A stretch of 64,000 nt of DNA from contig OX359201.1 of assembly GCA_947172415.1 (NCBI GenBank), positions 5,940,501 through 6,004,500 of the forward strand, written 5' to 3'. The DNA is from Chondrosia reniformis. Lineage: Eukaryota; Porifera; Demospongiae; Chondrillida; Chondrillidae. This document shows, in pieces, positions 10,118 to 19,600 of the stretch (positions are counted from its first letter, which is position 1; every line of letters begins with the position of its first letter). The notes under the pieces were generated by a model. The model was given only the letters and a program-made list of their open reading frames with translations. It had not been told where the DNA came from and made no database searches. Position numbers and translations under genes: made by a program.

Positions 10118-11821
10118 CTAGTCAGGAGACAAAGGAAGATCACCAAATAAGGAAGGCTGACTTGTAACTGGAAACTGGGGGTCATCTTGTCCATTCAATA
10201 AAGCAGAAATATCCCCATTAAAGAAGTTTAAGGACGGTACATCAACGCTGTTTGGCGTCTCCATAGTTGATGAGACGGCTGTTGTCAAGCTAGAGTGACT
10301 TGCGAGGTGGTTTCCCTTATTGTAATCCATTCCCATCATTTGAGGCATCAATGATCCGATGTGATTTGATGAGGGTGCTTGTGCCGGTTTGGGTGGTTTT
10401 AGGTGTATGAGCATATTTGCCATTTCCATGAAACTCTTTCTCTCTTGATTTTGAAGGTTTTGTTGTTCCAAGTAAGATTTTTGAAGCGAATACAGCTCTG
10501 AGTTCTTCTTTTCTAGCCGCTGTTCCATTTCCTTTAGCATCTTCTCCATAGCTGCCAGTTTCGTGTCCATTGAAGTGGAGGAAGTGGTCAAGTTACTACC
10601 ACCATTGGACACTTCTTTGCATCTAACACTTTTCTCTACAAACAGATTCTTTGGAGATCTATCTGGTAAGAAGTCGTCGTGAATCTTGAAACGGTCCTTG
10701 AGTGGAACTTGATCCGTACCAATTATCTGAGTATTTAAGAATATGTGATCAATCTCATTGTTCCACGGATTACACGTAATATAACCTTTGGTTCTGCACC
10801 AAACCCATCGATTCCCCTTTGTAATGAAACGGTAATATTCTGTGGTTCCAACTCCCTTCTTCAAAAAGGTCTCCATTGAGCTTCCAAAAGCATCCAAGTG
10901 ATAGGGGTCAATAAATTCAAATATAGACATTCCCACCAGTTCCCTTTCTGTGTACCCCAAAACCGCTGTTACATGTTTTTTGACCTCTAGAAAAATTCCT
11001 TCTTTAGAAATACGACAGCTATACGAATATTCCTCTTCACTCTCTAAGGTAGCTACTTCCATTGTCTTAAGTGAGCAATTCACGCCCACTAGTGCTCCAG
11101 ATTGTCCGACATCGAAAGTGGTTGGCGGCTTCACGGTCATGCTAATGTCGGGGCTCCCCTGAGCAAGACCATCCAGATCCCACTTTCGCAAAAGAAATTT
11201 ACTCTTAGTGGAGATATAGACTGGATTGCCCTCGGCGGACATCCATGCGGCCTCTATATTGAATGTAGAGTACTTTCTGTGAGAGGGTTCTGGTCTCAAT
11301 AGGGCGCTATCAAACTGCTGACACAAGGGGAGGAGGACTGAAGAGTAGAATGCGTTGTGCTCCTTGTGGTTGATAAACTGCTGCATCTCCTTCCCGACGT
11401 AGGTACTTGACGGGTTACCGAGGACGGATAGGACCGTATCAGACGCATGTAGCACTTTACCGGGCGGAACAAGCAGGAAAAGACACGCATCCATCGCGTC
11501 CAATATATATTCCGACCACAAAGGGGCCCCTGCAGACAGGCACCTGGCTCTGCCTGATTCTTTCGATTGGGATCCTTTATCGGCCACTTGATCTAAATAA
11601 TTATTGTATAGACGAACCAGCGATCGTGCTTCACGGAGAATTGATAGTTTATCCAACTTTCTCTGCACATTTCCAGAAAATCCTTCAATAAGAGATATCT
11701 CGGACATCAGTTCTTCAAAGTATGCGTTTGTTTCCTTTCGCCGCTTCACTTCAGTTTGTTTTCGTTTCCCAGCTGTTTTGGACTGCGGCGAATTACAGTC
11801 ACTGTTTAAATCACTCGCCAT
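10118..11821 (-). CDS. CLOCK/NPAS2-like bHLH-PAS transcription factor, intronless
   Basis: 567 aa in one exon. The bHLH (about 17-72) has basic residues KQTEVKRRKETN, matching the E..KRR pattern of CLOCK, NPAS2 and BMAL that reads the CACGTG E-box, and helix 2 KLDKLSILREARSLVRLY. PAS-A spans about 102-215 (DAMDACLFLLVPPGKVLHAS). PAS-B spans about 265-368 (ISKEGIFLEVKKHVTAVLGY, YYRFITKGNRWVWC), where the YYRF.TKG..W.W pattern is characteristic of the CLOCK/NPAS2 group. A coiled coil (about 419-465) and a Ser/Pro-rich tail follow. It would act in the nucleus as an obligate dimer, probably with an ARNT/BMAL partner. The SRC/NCOA coactivators have a similar bHLH, but the PAS-B fits CLOCK better. 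The absence of introns among intron-rich neighbours suggests a retrocopied ancestor. The 5' side faces the small gene at 12095; an E-box lies 99 bp upstream. Confidence 0.85.
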   Translation of the reverse strand: MASDLNSDCNSPQSKTAGKRKQTEVKRRKETNAYFEELMSEISLIEGFSGNVQRKLDKLSILREARSLVRLYNNYLDQVADKGSQSKESGRARCLSAGAPLWSEYILDAMDACLFLLVPPGKVLHASDTVLSVLGNPSSTYVGKEMQQFINHKEHNAFYSSVLLPLCQQFDSALLRPEPSHRKYSTFNIEAAWMSAEGNPVYISTKSKFLLRKWDLDGLAQGSPDISMTVKPPTTFDVGQSGALVGVNCSLKTMEVATLESEEEYSYSCRISKEGIFLEVKKHVTAVLGYTERELVGMSIFEFIDPYHLDAFGSSMETFLKKGVGTTEYYRFITKGNRWVWCRTKGYITCNPWNNEIDHIFLNTQIIGTDQVPLKDRFKIHDDFLPDRSPKNLFVEKSVRCKEVSNGGSNLTTSSTSMDTKLAAMEKMLKEMEQRLEKKNSELYSLQKSYLEQQNLQNQERKSFMEMANMLIHLKPPKPAQAPSSNHIGSLMPQMMGMDYNKGNHLASHSSLTTAVSSTMETPNSVDVPSLNFFNGDISALLNGQDDPQFPVTSQPSLFGDLPLSPD

Positions 11822-12094
11822 ACCGCTACGAGAGATCGTTATAACTGATCAGTAAGACCTTTAGATCCAAACCTGACATTTATATCGGTAAACCTTACTG
11901 TCCCATAACGTAACATTGGCACGTGATCTAGAAGTGTATTATTATTGTAGAAACCTCATGTATATATCATATATCATTTAATTTGCTTTTATACAGTAGA
12001 CTAGTAATAGCTTCAGTATGTATATCACACATCAATGTTGGAAAGTGCTGTCTTGTGTCACGCCTACCGCCACGCCCACTTACCAAATTAAAGG
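11822..12094. promoter_or_regulatory. Divergent promoter region with CACGTG E-box (11920-11925)
   Basis: 273 bp separate the start codons of the CLOCK-like gene (-) and the small gene (+). It contains one CACGTG at 11920-11925 (tggcacgtgatc) and a GTTTACC element at 11881-11893 that is shared with the promoter of the PAS-only gene at 13666. CACGTG is the site predicted for the CLOCK-like protein itself, so autoregulation is possible. Confidence 0.5.
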
Positions 12095-12349
12095 ATGTCT
12101 GACGATAAGCAATTGTCTAGAAGATCAAGCTTCGAGACCAAACCGACGAACCAGCAGTGGGGCACTATTGTTAAAACTAACATGCACCTGGGGCACAGAA
12201 AGGCTTCGAAAGAGGAAATATCTGAAATAACCGAGAGACTTTCTGCAACTTCAGGGCAACCAGGAGCCAAGCCGCCACCTGATAATAAGCGCATTGGCGC
12301 TTTAAAAGATCAAGGAATAACGAATTCGTATGCTTGGAAGGGATGGTGA
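12095..12349 (+). CDS. Small intronless hypothetical protein, 84 aa
   Basis: ATG at 12095, stop at 12349. The product is hydrophilic, with a Ser/Lys-rich N-terminus (DDKQLSRRSSFETKP), a central helix-prone segment (KASKEEISEITERLSA), a Pro-rich linker (GAKPPPDN) and a C-terminal ITNSYAWKGW. There is no signal peptide or membrane segment. It is not recognised. Support for coding: a full ATG-to-stop frame with non-repetitive composition, a divergent promoter shared with the CLOCK-like gene, and a 129-bp tail before the stop of the next PAS gene. Possibly a ciliary or cytoskeletal small protein, but I have no motif to prove it. Confidence 0.55.
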   Translation: MSDDKQLSRRSSFETKPTNQQWGTIVKTNMHLGHRKASKEEISEITERLSATSGQPGAKPPPDNKRIGALKDQGITNSYAWKGW

Positions 12350-12478
12350 TTTATTATTCGTGCAAGGAGTTCCCCGGACCTTGTAAATGAACTTGGTGAT
12401 AAAACTTTAAAATTCATTGTAAACATTGTATTAATTGGTTTCGATTTAAGAGAAATTGTATGTGTTATAGTTAGTTAG

Positions 12479-13666
12479 CTAGTAGGGGTGGTCCTTTACA
12501 GTTGGTAGTTCGTAAGGTAGGTATAGTGGATTTACAAGACACCTTTCTGAAGCTGAAAGTTGATGTAGTGGAACCAGGTGGGTATTGAAAAAAAAGTGTT
12601 CTGATTCATTTGTCCAAGGATTGACAGATAAAAAACACCTTGACTGGCACCAGATCCATTTCCCACCCTTTGTCATTAAGCGATACGGCTTTGTCTCTGC
12701 AAATCCATTCTCAATCATTTTGGATATTGCATCTCCGAAAACATTGACATGATAGGGATGAATAAAATCAAAGACAGACATATCCACAATCTCCTCCACA
12801 GTATAACCCAACAATATGGCGGCATGGGTGTCTACTGAGGCTATAATACCATTTTTCTCTATTCTTATATTGAAAGAATAGTCACACCCATAATCAGCTA
12901 ACAAGAGGTCCCTGCCGTCTGATACTCCCTTAGCAGGGATACTGGTTACCATAAAGGTATTTTTGAATAACAAGTTATCAGTAATATGAGATTCCACTTT
13001 TTTATCACTGTCATCACTTTGTCTGGAAGTTAAATCTATGACTTTCTTCTCATCTTGACATGTTGATGGTAGCTTCTTTAAACGACATAAGAAGGACTCA
13101 AAATTAATTGTCCGTCCTTCCAGATTATCATTAAGCTTGAAATTGAGTGGTAGTGGTACTTCGTTGTTTGGAGAGACATCTGATTTGGACAAGGATTCTA
13201 AAATATTCTGCAATTGTTCGGAAATATCGCCAATTCCTTTGTCTCCAGCCACTACTGACTCGGGGGAATAAGCTAATAACGAGTAGAAGGTTGAAGAAGC
13301 GTGTATGATACGTCCTTCTGACGTTATCAACAAGAGAAAGGCGTCCGAAGAGTCGAAGAATATGTCTAGCGCCTCGCAGTGAGGCAGGCTCCATCGCTTG
13401 CCTGTAATTGTTGTCCCAGATAAGCCGCTCTGTCCTTCTTTGACCAAGACTTTGTATGATCGGATAAGGTTGATGGTGTTCCGTAGTGTGCATATAGCCG
13501 AATCGGTACTCACCGATCCTGTAGATTGTGGGGAAGTCCTTAGCGGGGTGACATATTTATCGAGCTCCAAAAATACACGTTTTGCTACAAGCCTTTTAGA
13601 AATTTTTTCGGGTGATCCTCTTTCACTCGCCTCTTCCTTAGTCTCTCTATATGTAACGTCGGACAT
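12479..13666 (-). CDS. PAS-only paralog A of the CLOCK-like factor, basic region lost
   Basis: 395 aa, single exon. Residues about 95-155 are a PAS-A remnant (SSDAFLLLITSEGRIIHAS). PAS-B spans about 262-365 (RIEKNGIIASVDTHAAILLG, FIHPYHVNVFGDAISKM, RLMTKGGKWIWC), colinear with the neighbouring CLOCK-like protein. What aligns with HLH helix 2 survives as INLIRSYKVLVKEG, but no E..KRR basic region precedes it; instead there is a short Lys/Arg patch (KISKRLVAKR). The coiled coil and tail of the CLOCK-like protein are absent. Expected to dimerise through PAS without binding E-boxes directly, hence a candidate modulator or dominant-negative partner (inference). Paired with the paralog at 14888-16012, with which it shares two almost identical DNA blocks. 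Confidence 0.8.
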   Translation of the reverse strand: MSDVTYRETKEEASERGSPEKISKRLVAKRVFLELDKYVTPLRTSPQSTGSVSTDSAICTLRNTINLIRSYKVLVKEGQSGLSGTTITGKRWSLPHCEALDIFFDSSDAFLLLITSEGRIIHASSTFYSLLAYSPESVVAGDKGIGDISEQLQNILESLSKSDVSPNNEVPLPLNFKLNDNLEGRTINFESFLCRLKKLPSTCQDEKKVIDLTSRQSDDSDKKVESHITDNLLFKNTFMVTSIPAKGVSDGRDLLLADYGCDYSFNIRIEKNGIIASVDTHAAILLGYTVEEIVDMSVFDFIHPYHVNVFGDAISKMIENGFAETKPYRLMTKGGKWIWCQSRCFLSVNPWTNESEHFFFNTHLVPLHQLSASERCLVNPLYLPYELPTVKDHPY

Positions 13667-14887
13667 ATATAATAATGATTTGGTTCCAAGCTCGCCGAGA
13701 AAGATAATCAGAGTTTACCGATTTATAGTAGCTAGCAATGTCGGTAGGCAAACAGCTAATATAAAAAGGTGTAATTGATTAAGCAAAGGTTAAAGTACTC
13801 GACACTGTAGGGGCCGTTATAATTACAAGCGGAGTTGCGATAATAAAACGCTGCTAGGGTACTGAAAGATCGTAATTTAATAAAATGGAGGGCTCCAAGC
13901 GCTTAATTTCAAACGGAAACCGTAATCCTACCAATTACCACCAAGTAACGCTGGCGGTGGTCCCTTAAGTGTAGATCCCATCAGCACTTCAAGTCTACAT
14001 GTAGTCCAGTAGTATGTGGTAAAAATATTACGCATGCAGCACACAATGATAACACTGATAATTTCACTTTACACACATTGAAGTCCGAATATCATAATAA
14101 CTGAGACGCATACCAAGCGCAATCAAGACCATAATTTAATAAATCCATTTTTTTAAAATATGCATTTTATTTTATAATTAATTATGTATGATTTCTTACC
14201 GTTAACTACTGTACTTGGCACCCCTGCTATTTATCCTATATATTTTAATAATGAACACAATAATTTCTATTTTCATTTTTATTCTCTAATTATATTACAT
14301 ATATTTTAATGCATGGGATGTTTGTAAAATAACCTTTTGGCTAATACAGGACCATCAACCCAAATAAGGTGTTGATTGTTGTGTTTTCCATTTTAAGGCT
14401 TAGTACTAAGCCTAGAAAACAGATTTGTATTGTTCATATGCATGTTTACCTATAGGAATATAATTTCAAAAGATTATTCGTGTTCTTTTGATGGGAAACA
14501 AATTTGTGGCCAATTTATAGTGAAATTCATAAAGTATCTTATTTATGTCCCTTTTTATAATCCTCTGATGTACTTCAACTGTACATGCATATGATCATTG
14601 GTGGCTTTGGTGCAATCCCATCCCTTTCTTGATACGTATCAAAAATATATGTATCTATACATTTGCATCCACCCATCTTTATCAATATGTAAATAATTTT
14701 TTAAAAGGCATAAAATGTATTTTTCGAGTATATATGTAACTGTTTATTATAATATTTTTAAAGCAGACCTGGAGTTGACTGAATATAACACACATTATGC
14801 ACATTAAGCAAAAATGCAAATTAATGTGATGGTATAACTTTATCATAGCCAAATTAAGAGGAATAGTAATAAGAAAGGTCAATGTAA
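13667..14887. other. Spacer between PAS-only paralogs
   Basis: AT-rich 1.2 kb. Near the start of paralog A it carries gtttaccgatttata (13713-13727), matching an element upstream of the CLOCK-like gene. No CACGTG was found here, in contrast to the promoter of paralog B. No gene recognised; short open frames look random. Confidence 0.5.
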
Positions 14888-16012
14888 TTAGTTTGCAGTA
14901 ATTTCTTGTTGTTCGTAAACAGCCCTAATGGGGGACACCAGAGGATTCCAGCAGTCAATACGTTGCATAACTGGCAACTGGTATGGGGGGATTAGTTTGG
15001 TTTTCAAAATGCCATACTCTGCATCATTTGTCCACCAATTAGCTGAAATAATACATCTTGACTGGCACCAGATCCATTTCCCACCCTTTGTCATTAAGCG
15101 ATACGGCTTTGTCTCTGCAAATCCATTCTCAATCATTTTGGATATTGCATCTCCGAAAACATTGACATGATAGGGATGAATAAAATCAAAGACAGACATA
15201 TCCACAATCTCCTTCACAGTATAACCCAACAATATGGCAGCATGGGCGTCTACTGAGGCTATAATACCATTTTTCTCTATTCTTATATTGAAAGAATAGT
15301 CACACCCATAATCAGCTAACAAGAGGTCCCTGCAGTCTGATACTCCCTCTATAAATAGACCAGTAACCAAAAAGACCTCTTTGAAAATACAGGATGTGTC
15401 CTTATTCATTTCATCAGTTGGACTTTTGAGGGGAAGCACCTTATTTACCTGGCATTTAAAGGCATCATAAAATGGAAGGATTTGTTTGTCGTTATCCTCG
15501 CTACTTTGCCTGAAATACAAAGTTACCAATTTTGAAGTCCCACTTTTCTGCTCCTCTGAAAAGGAAGAAATGACAGACCGCAACTGTTCGGAAATATCGC
15601 CAATTCCTTTGTCTCCAGCCACTACTGACTCGGGGGAATAAGCTAATAACGAGTAGAAGGTTGAAGAAGCGTGTATAATACGTCCTTCTGACGTTATCAA
15701 CAAGAGAAAGGCGTCCGAAGAGTCGAGGAATATGTCTAGCGCCTCGCAGTGAGGCAGGCTCCATCGCTTGCCTGTAACTGTTGTCCCAGATAAGCCGCTC
15801 TGTCCTTCTTTGACCAAGACTTTGTATGATCGGATAAGGTTGGTCGTGTTAGCCAAGTTATCCAAATCATCTCCAGGTCCAAGGAACTCCTCCAAATTCA
15901 AATTGTCCTGGTGCTCATCATCAATCAAAACGAGGGTTTCGCTCAAGACGTTTGCCAGCTGCTCAACCTCGGTATCCAGGGTTGGTCGATCTACATGTTC
16001 TTGATCGGACAT
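14888..16012 (-). CDS. PAS-only paralog B of the CLOCK-like factor, acidic N-terminus
   Basis: 374 aa, single exon. The N-terminal 55 residues are acidic (LDTEVEQLANVLSETLVLID, DDEHQDNLNLEEF, GPGDDLDNL) and unrelated to paralog A. From NLIRSYKVLVKEG onward the two are alike: PAS-A segment SSDAFLLLITSEGRIIHAS, a divergent middle, then PAS-B RIEKNGIIASVDAHAAILLG and RLMTKGGKWIWC. The C-terminus diverges again. There is no basic region, coiled coil or intron. Like A, it is a candidate PAS-dimerising regulator without DNA contact. Its upstream region has four CACGTG E-boxes, so expression under an E-box-binding factor, possibly the CLOCK-like protein next door, is a direct prediction. Confidence 0.8.
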   Translation of the reverse strand: MSDQEHVDRPTLDTEVEQLANVLSETLVLIDDEHQDNLNLEEFLGPGDDLDNLANTTNLIRSYKVLVKEGQSGLSGTTVTGKRWSLPHCEALDIFLDSSDAFLLLITSEGRIIHASSTFYSLLAYSPESVVAGDKGIGDISEQLRSVISSFSEEQKSGTSKLVTLYFRQSSEDNDKQILPFYDAFKCQVNKVLPLKSPTDEMNKDTSCIFKEVFLVTGLFIEGVSDCRDLLLADYGCDYSFNIRIEKNGIIASVDAHAAILLGYTVKEIVDMSVFDFIHPYHVNVFGDAISKMIENGFAETKPYRLMTKGGKWIWCQSRCIISANWWTNDAEYGILKTKLIPPYQLPVMQRIDCWNPLVSPIRAVYEQQEITAN

Positions 16013-16075
16013 TCTTCTTAGTTACTAGTAGCCTTGATACTGGGACTTGAGCAGCAAGGCGAAATTTAAATCATT

Positions 16076-16175
16076 CCTTCACGTGTTTACAAGGTAGTGT
16101 ATGCTACGTTGTAAACACGTGAAGGTTGCTGTCTCCGGTTCGCGTGCACCGCCTTCGGGCACGTGCAGCCACGTG
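16076..16175. promoter_or_regulatory. E-box cluster with a 50-bp palindrome upstream of PAS-only paralog B
   Basis: Four CACGTG sites at 16080-16085, 16116-16121, 16160-16165 and 16170-16175, all 64-163 bp upstream of the start codon at 16012. The first two lie in an inverted repeat (16076-16125) with perfect 17-bp arms ccttcacgtgtttacaa and ttgtaaacacgtgaagg. The last two are 10 bp apart, one helical turn. Each arm also overlaps a forkhead-like GTAAACA core. CACGTG is the canonical site of CLOCK:BMAL-type and of Myc/USF/MITF bHLH dimers. Confidence 0.75.
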
Positions 16176-16659
16176 CTCACATAATTTTTCCATTAGCCAT
16201 TAATCCATTAATTAGAAACAGCTGCTGAAGTATGTAGCTACATACGTGGTGCAGTAGCTTGGACAAATCTGTAGATAACTTAATTTACAAAGCCAAGGAA
16301 ATCGTAAATAGTATAGGCTGTCTTGACAATTCAATTCAATTCAATCAATCTTATTTTAGGTGGGAGGGCCTATTAGCCAAATTGGCTACTTTACAAGGAG
16401 CCCACCAGCATGAATAAATTCCAGTTCCATTCCAAGTGAAAAACATTCCAGCAGAGTCCCATTTCAAGTTTTAGTAATAACCTTCATGTGTAATATTAGT
16501 AACCTGAATATAAGTTTATCAGCTAAATTTGATGTTTATAATATTTCTCATACTAAAATATAAACAAAAATGTTTGCAAAATTCTGTTCTACTATTACAC
16601 AATTATCAAACAAATTTCCTTAAAATACAATAATCTACAAATTATGGCTGTTTGTACTT
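16176..16659. other. Remainder of spacer between PAS paralog B and the MFS gene
   Basis: AT-rich; contains a short ttcaattcaa microsatellite-like run at about 16330. No gene recognised. Confidence 0.4.
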
Positions 16660-19600
16660 TCAGAGTACTGTGCTCCCTGTTTGATTCCTTCTGGCCTCCC
16701 TCCTCTTCCTAGCTCTCAGATCAAATCCAATCAAGAAAAAGAGTCCAAGGAAGAGGAAGGCACTGAGCAAGTATACACCAGGGAATGTGATCAATAATGC
16801 CCACATGTAATTACCATGTAGTGCGCTTTTGAGTGGGGTGACAAGGAGATTGAAATTCCCTCCAATGACTGTGATAACAAAGAGATAGATGGCTATAGAC
16901 ACAGTCTTTATGCGTGAGGGTACAATGTCCACTACCAGTGCCAGGGTCACTCCCACCCACATTTCCCCAATAACATTAGAACCAATCAGAATTAGAAAGC
17001 ACCCCGGAGAAGACGGTATCAAGAGTGCACCAGCTGCAAATGGAGCGGCCAAAAGCTATCAGAAAAAAATGAAAAAGATACATGAGTTACACAAGCTCTT
17101 TGTCATTTTCACATGGCTGCACTTTAGCTGCCTAACAGACCCGGGTACCCATATCACAGACCCGGGTACCCATATCACAGACCCGGGTACCCATATCACA
17201 GACCTGGGTACACATATCACAGACCCGGGTACCCATATCACAGACCCGGGTACCCATATCAGAGACCCGGGTACCCATATCACAGACCAGGGTACCCATA
17301 TCACAGACCCGGGTATCCATATCACAGACCCGGGTACCCATATCACAGACCCGGGTACCCATATCACAGACCCGGGTACCCATATCACAGACCCGGGTAC
17401 CCATATCACAGACCCGGGTACCCATATCACAGACCCGGGTACCCATATCACAGACCCGGGTACCCATATCAGAGACCCGGGTACCCATATCACAGACCCG
17501 GGTACCCATATCACAGACCTGGGTACCCATATCAGAGACCAGGGTACCCATATCAGAGACCTGGGTACCCATATCAGAGACCAGGGTACCCATATCAGAG
17601 ACCTGGGTACCCATATCAGAGACCAGGGTACCCATATCAGAGACCTGGGTACCCATATCACAGACATATGATGGGTATGGTGTAGCTATTACAGCAATTC
17701 TCACCTGGCTGATTACCAAGACCCAGATTCTCCAGTGTGAGGCTGCAAAGTACCTGAACTGATACTTTTTGGCCACGTATACAACCAAATCAGAAACCAG
17801 TCCACCCACAAATGCTCCTACTGATCCACCGACAAGTGGAATCCAAGACATGTATTTAGTAATCTCATCTTTGGTAAAATGTCGCCACAGTATAAAGTAA
17901 TTTTCAGTATTGTACGCCCACACATATCCACCAGCATTTCGGATCCCTCCAGCCAGCAACAGTAACCACATACTGTAGGACAGTACAAAGGTGTTCATTA
18001 TTTCCTTAAGATAGGACAGAAGTTGATCGGCCCTTCGCTTAGGTGGTTGAGATACAGATTTATCCGTTTGCTCAGCATCAAGAGGCTCATTATCATCAGC
18101 TTTAGATATAGTAGACTGTTCTTCTTTTGTAAATTTCTTCTTCTTCTTCTTCTTTCGGTTCTGAGGATCTTCTTTAATGGTAAGCAAGATCAGTGGTGTC
18201 ACAGCAATGCCCATTAATGCACTTATAAAGAAAACCCATCGCCAACTCAATACTTTCACAATCTGGTTTCCCAGGACAAAGGCGAGACTGTAACCAAGGT
18301 AAATTCCCCAGTTATAAACTCCCAGAGCACTGCCTCTCAGCTCCTGCAGTAAAAGTTATTGGCATATTTTAACAATCATTTCAATCCCCCAACAAGAGTA
18401 TCTTCTCCTACATACATTCTACAATAAAGACCTATAGGGAACTAAACCTAGTGAAAGCTTTGGACTTTAATTATTGCAATGCAAAAAGTTATAAGCTTCA
18501 AATTAACAGATATTATATATTAAAAATATATTCCCCATTAAATATATTACAAGACATTTAGAGCTTGTTGTGCATACATTTTACTAGTGACAGGGGTTAC
18601 AGAGTATAGTCTGACCAATAAAATACATTAACACGTCTTCACACCAATTTTACATACAATTAAGATAATTAATTTGTATTATAATAATAACACATGGTAA
18701 GAATTACAGATGGACTTACTGGTACAAAATAATCAGCTATAAGACTTGTGGCAAATGGAGTACACCCAGCAGCACTGTAGACAGAAAACAATCCTATATC
18801 ACACACATCTTCACAGACATGTTATGAAAACAATTTCCAATCAGTTTCATCCTTATAATGACAAGTATTAGCAAAAAATAGGGGAACTTGAAGTTCTAAA
18901 GCCAATCTTAAAGCATTGATATCATCAACATTAAACTCTGGATATTAAGTATATTAGCATATAATAAGTCAATTAGCAGTGCATTATAAAATGTATGTAT
19001 TAGAAGACATACCGGTTTCTTTAAAATTTCAAAAAATAAGTTATCTTTAAATTTACAATTTCACACTTATACGTACATATAATACATAATGTCATCTCAT
19101 TCAACAGTCTACATATTAACAAGTAAATCAAGTAAAAACTTGGGGGGCTACCCCCTACACTTGAATAATTGGTCACTTTACTGGGCTTATACAGTTGTAA
19201 TATTAATGATTCTGGACACTTTAGCGTTTAATAATAGCATATGAATCCATACTATATATACATATACAAATATGTATATAGATGAGACAAGCTTAACAAC
19301 CAGAAGTAATGAATAGTTTTCTAACAATTCTTACAACCCTATTTGTCACTCAACAACCATAATAAGCATGGGATTTGAAACTCCTCCCCAATTGGCTACT
19401 TACAACTCAAAAAGTTAAGCACTAAACTTTTCAGAGGTTAACAAGAGATGTGAATGTGTACACATACTTACCATATGGCAACAAGCATCCTCAGTATGAC
19501 CAGCTCCCAGTATGTTTGCGCAAATCCTATGATACCAGTAAACACACTCAACAAAAACAAACAGATTCCCAACAACAGTTTTCGACTGACAAAATCTGCC

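Noticed and set aside
10118-11821. Assignment as an SRC/NCOA nuclear receptor coactivator, suggested by the bHLH
   Set aside because: PAS-B has the CLOCK/NPAS2 YYRF.TKG..W.W pattern and no LXXLL receptor-box array follows; the coiled coil also suits CLOCK better.
16889-17671. Long open frames on both strands (260 and 202 codons) over the 21-bp repeat
   Set aside because: They are produced by a repeat period divisible by three without stop codons; they lie in an intron whose flanking exons join in phase.
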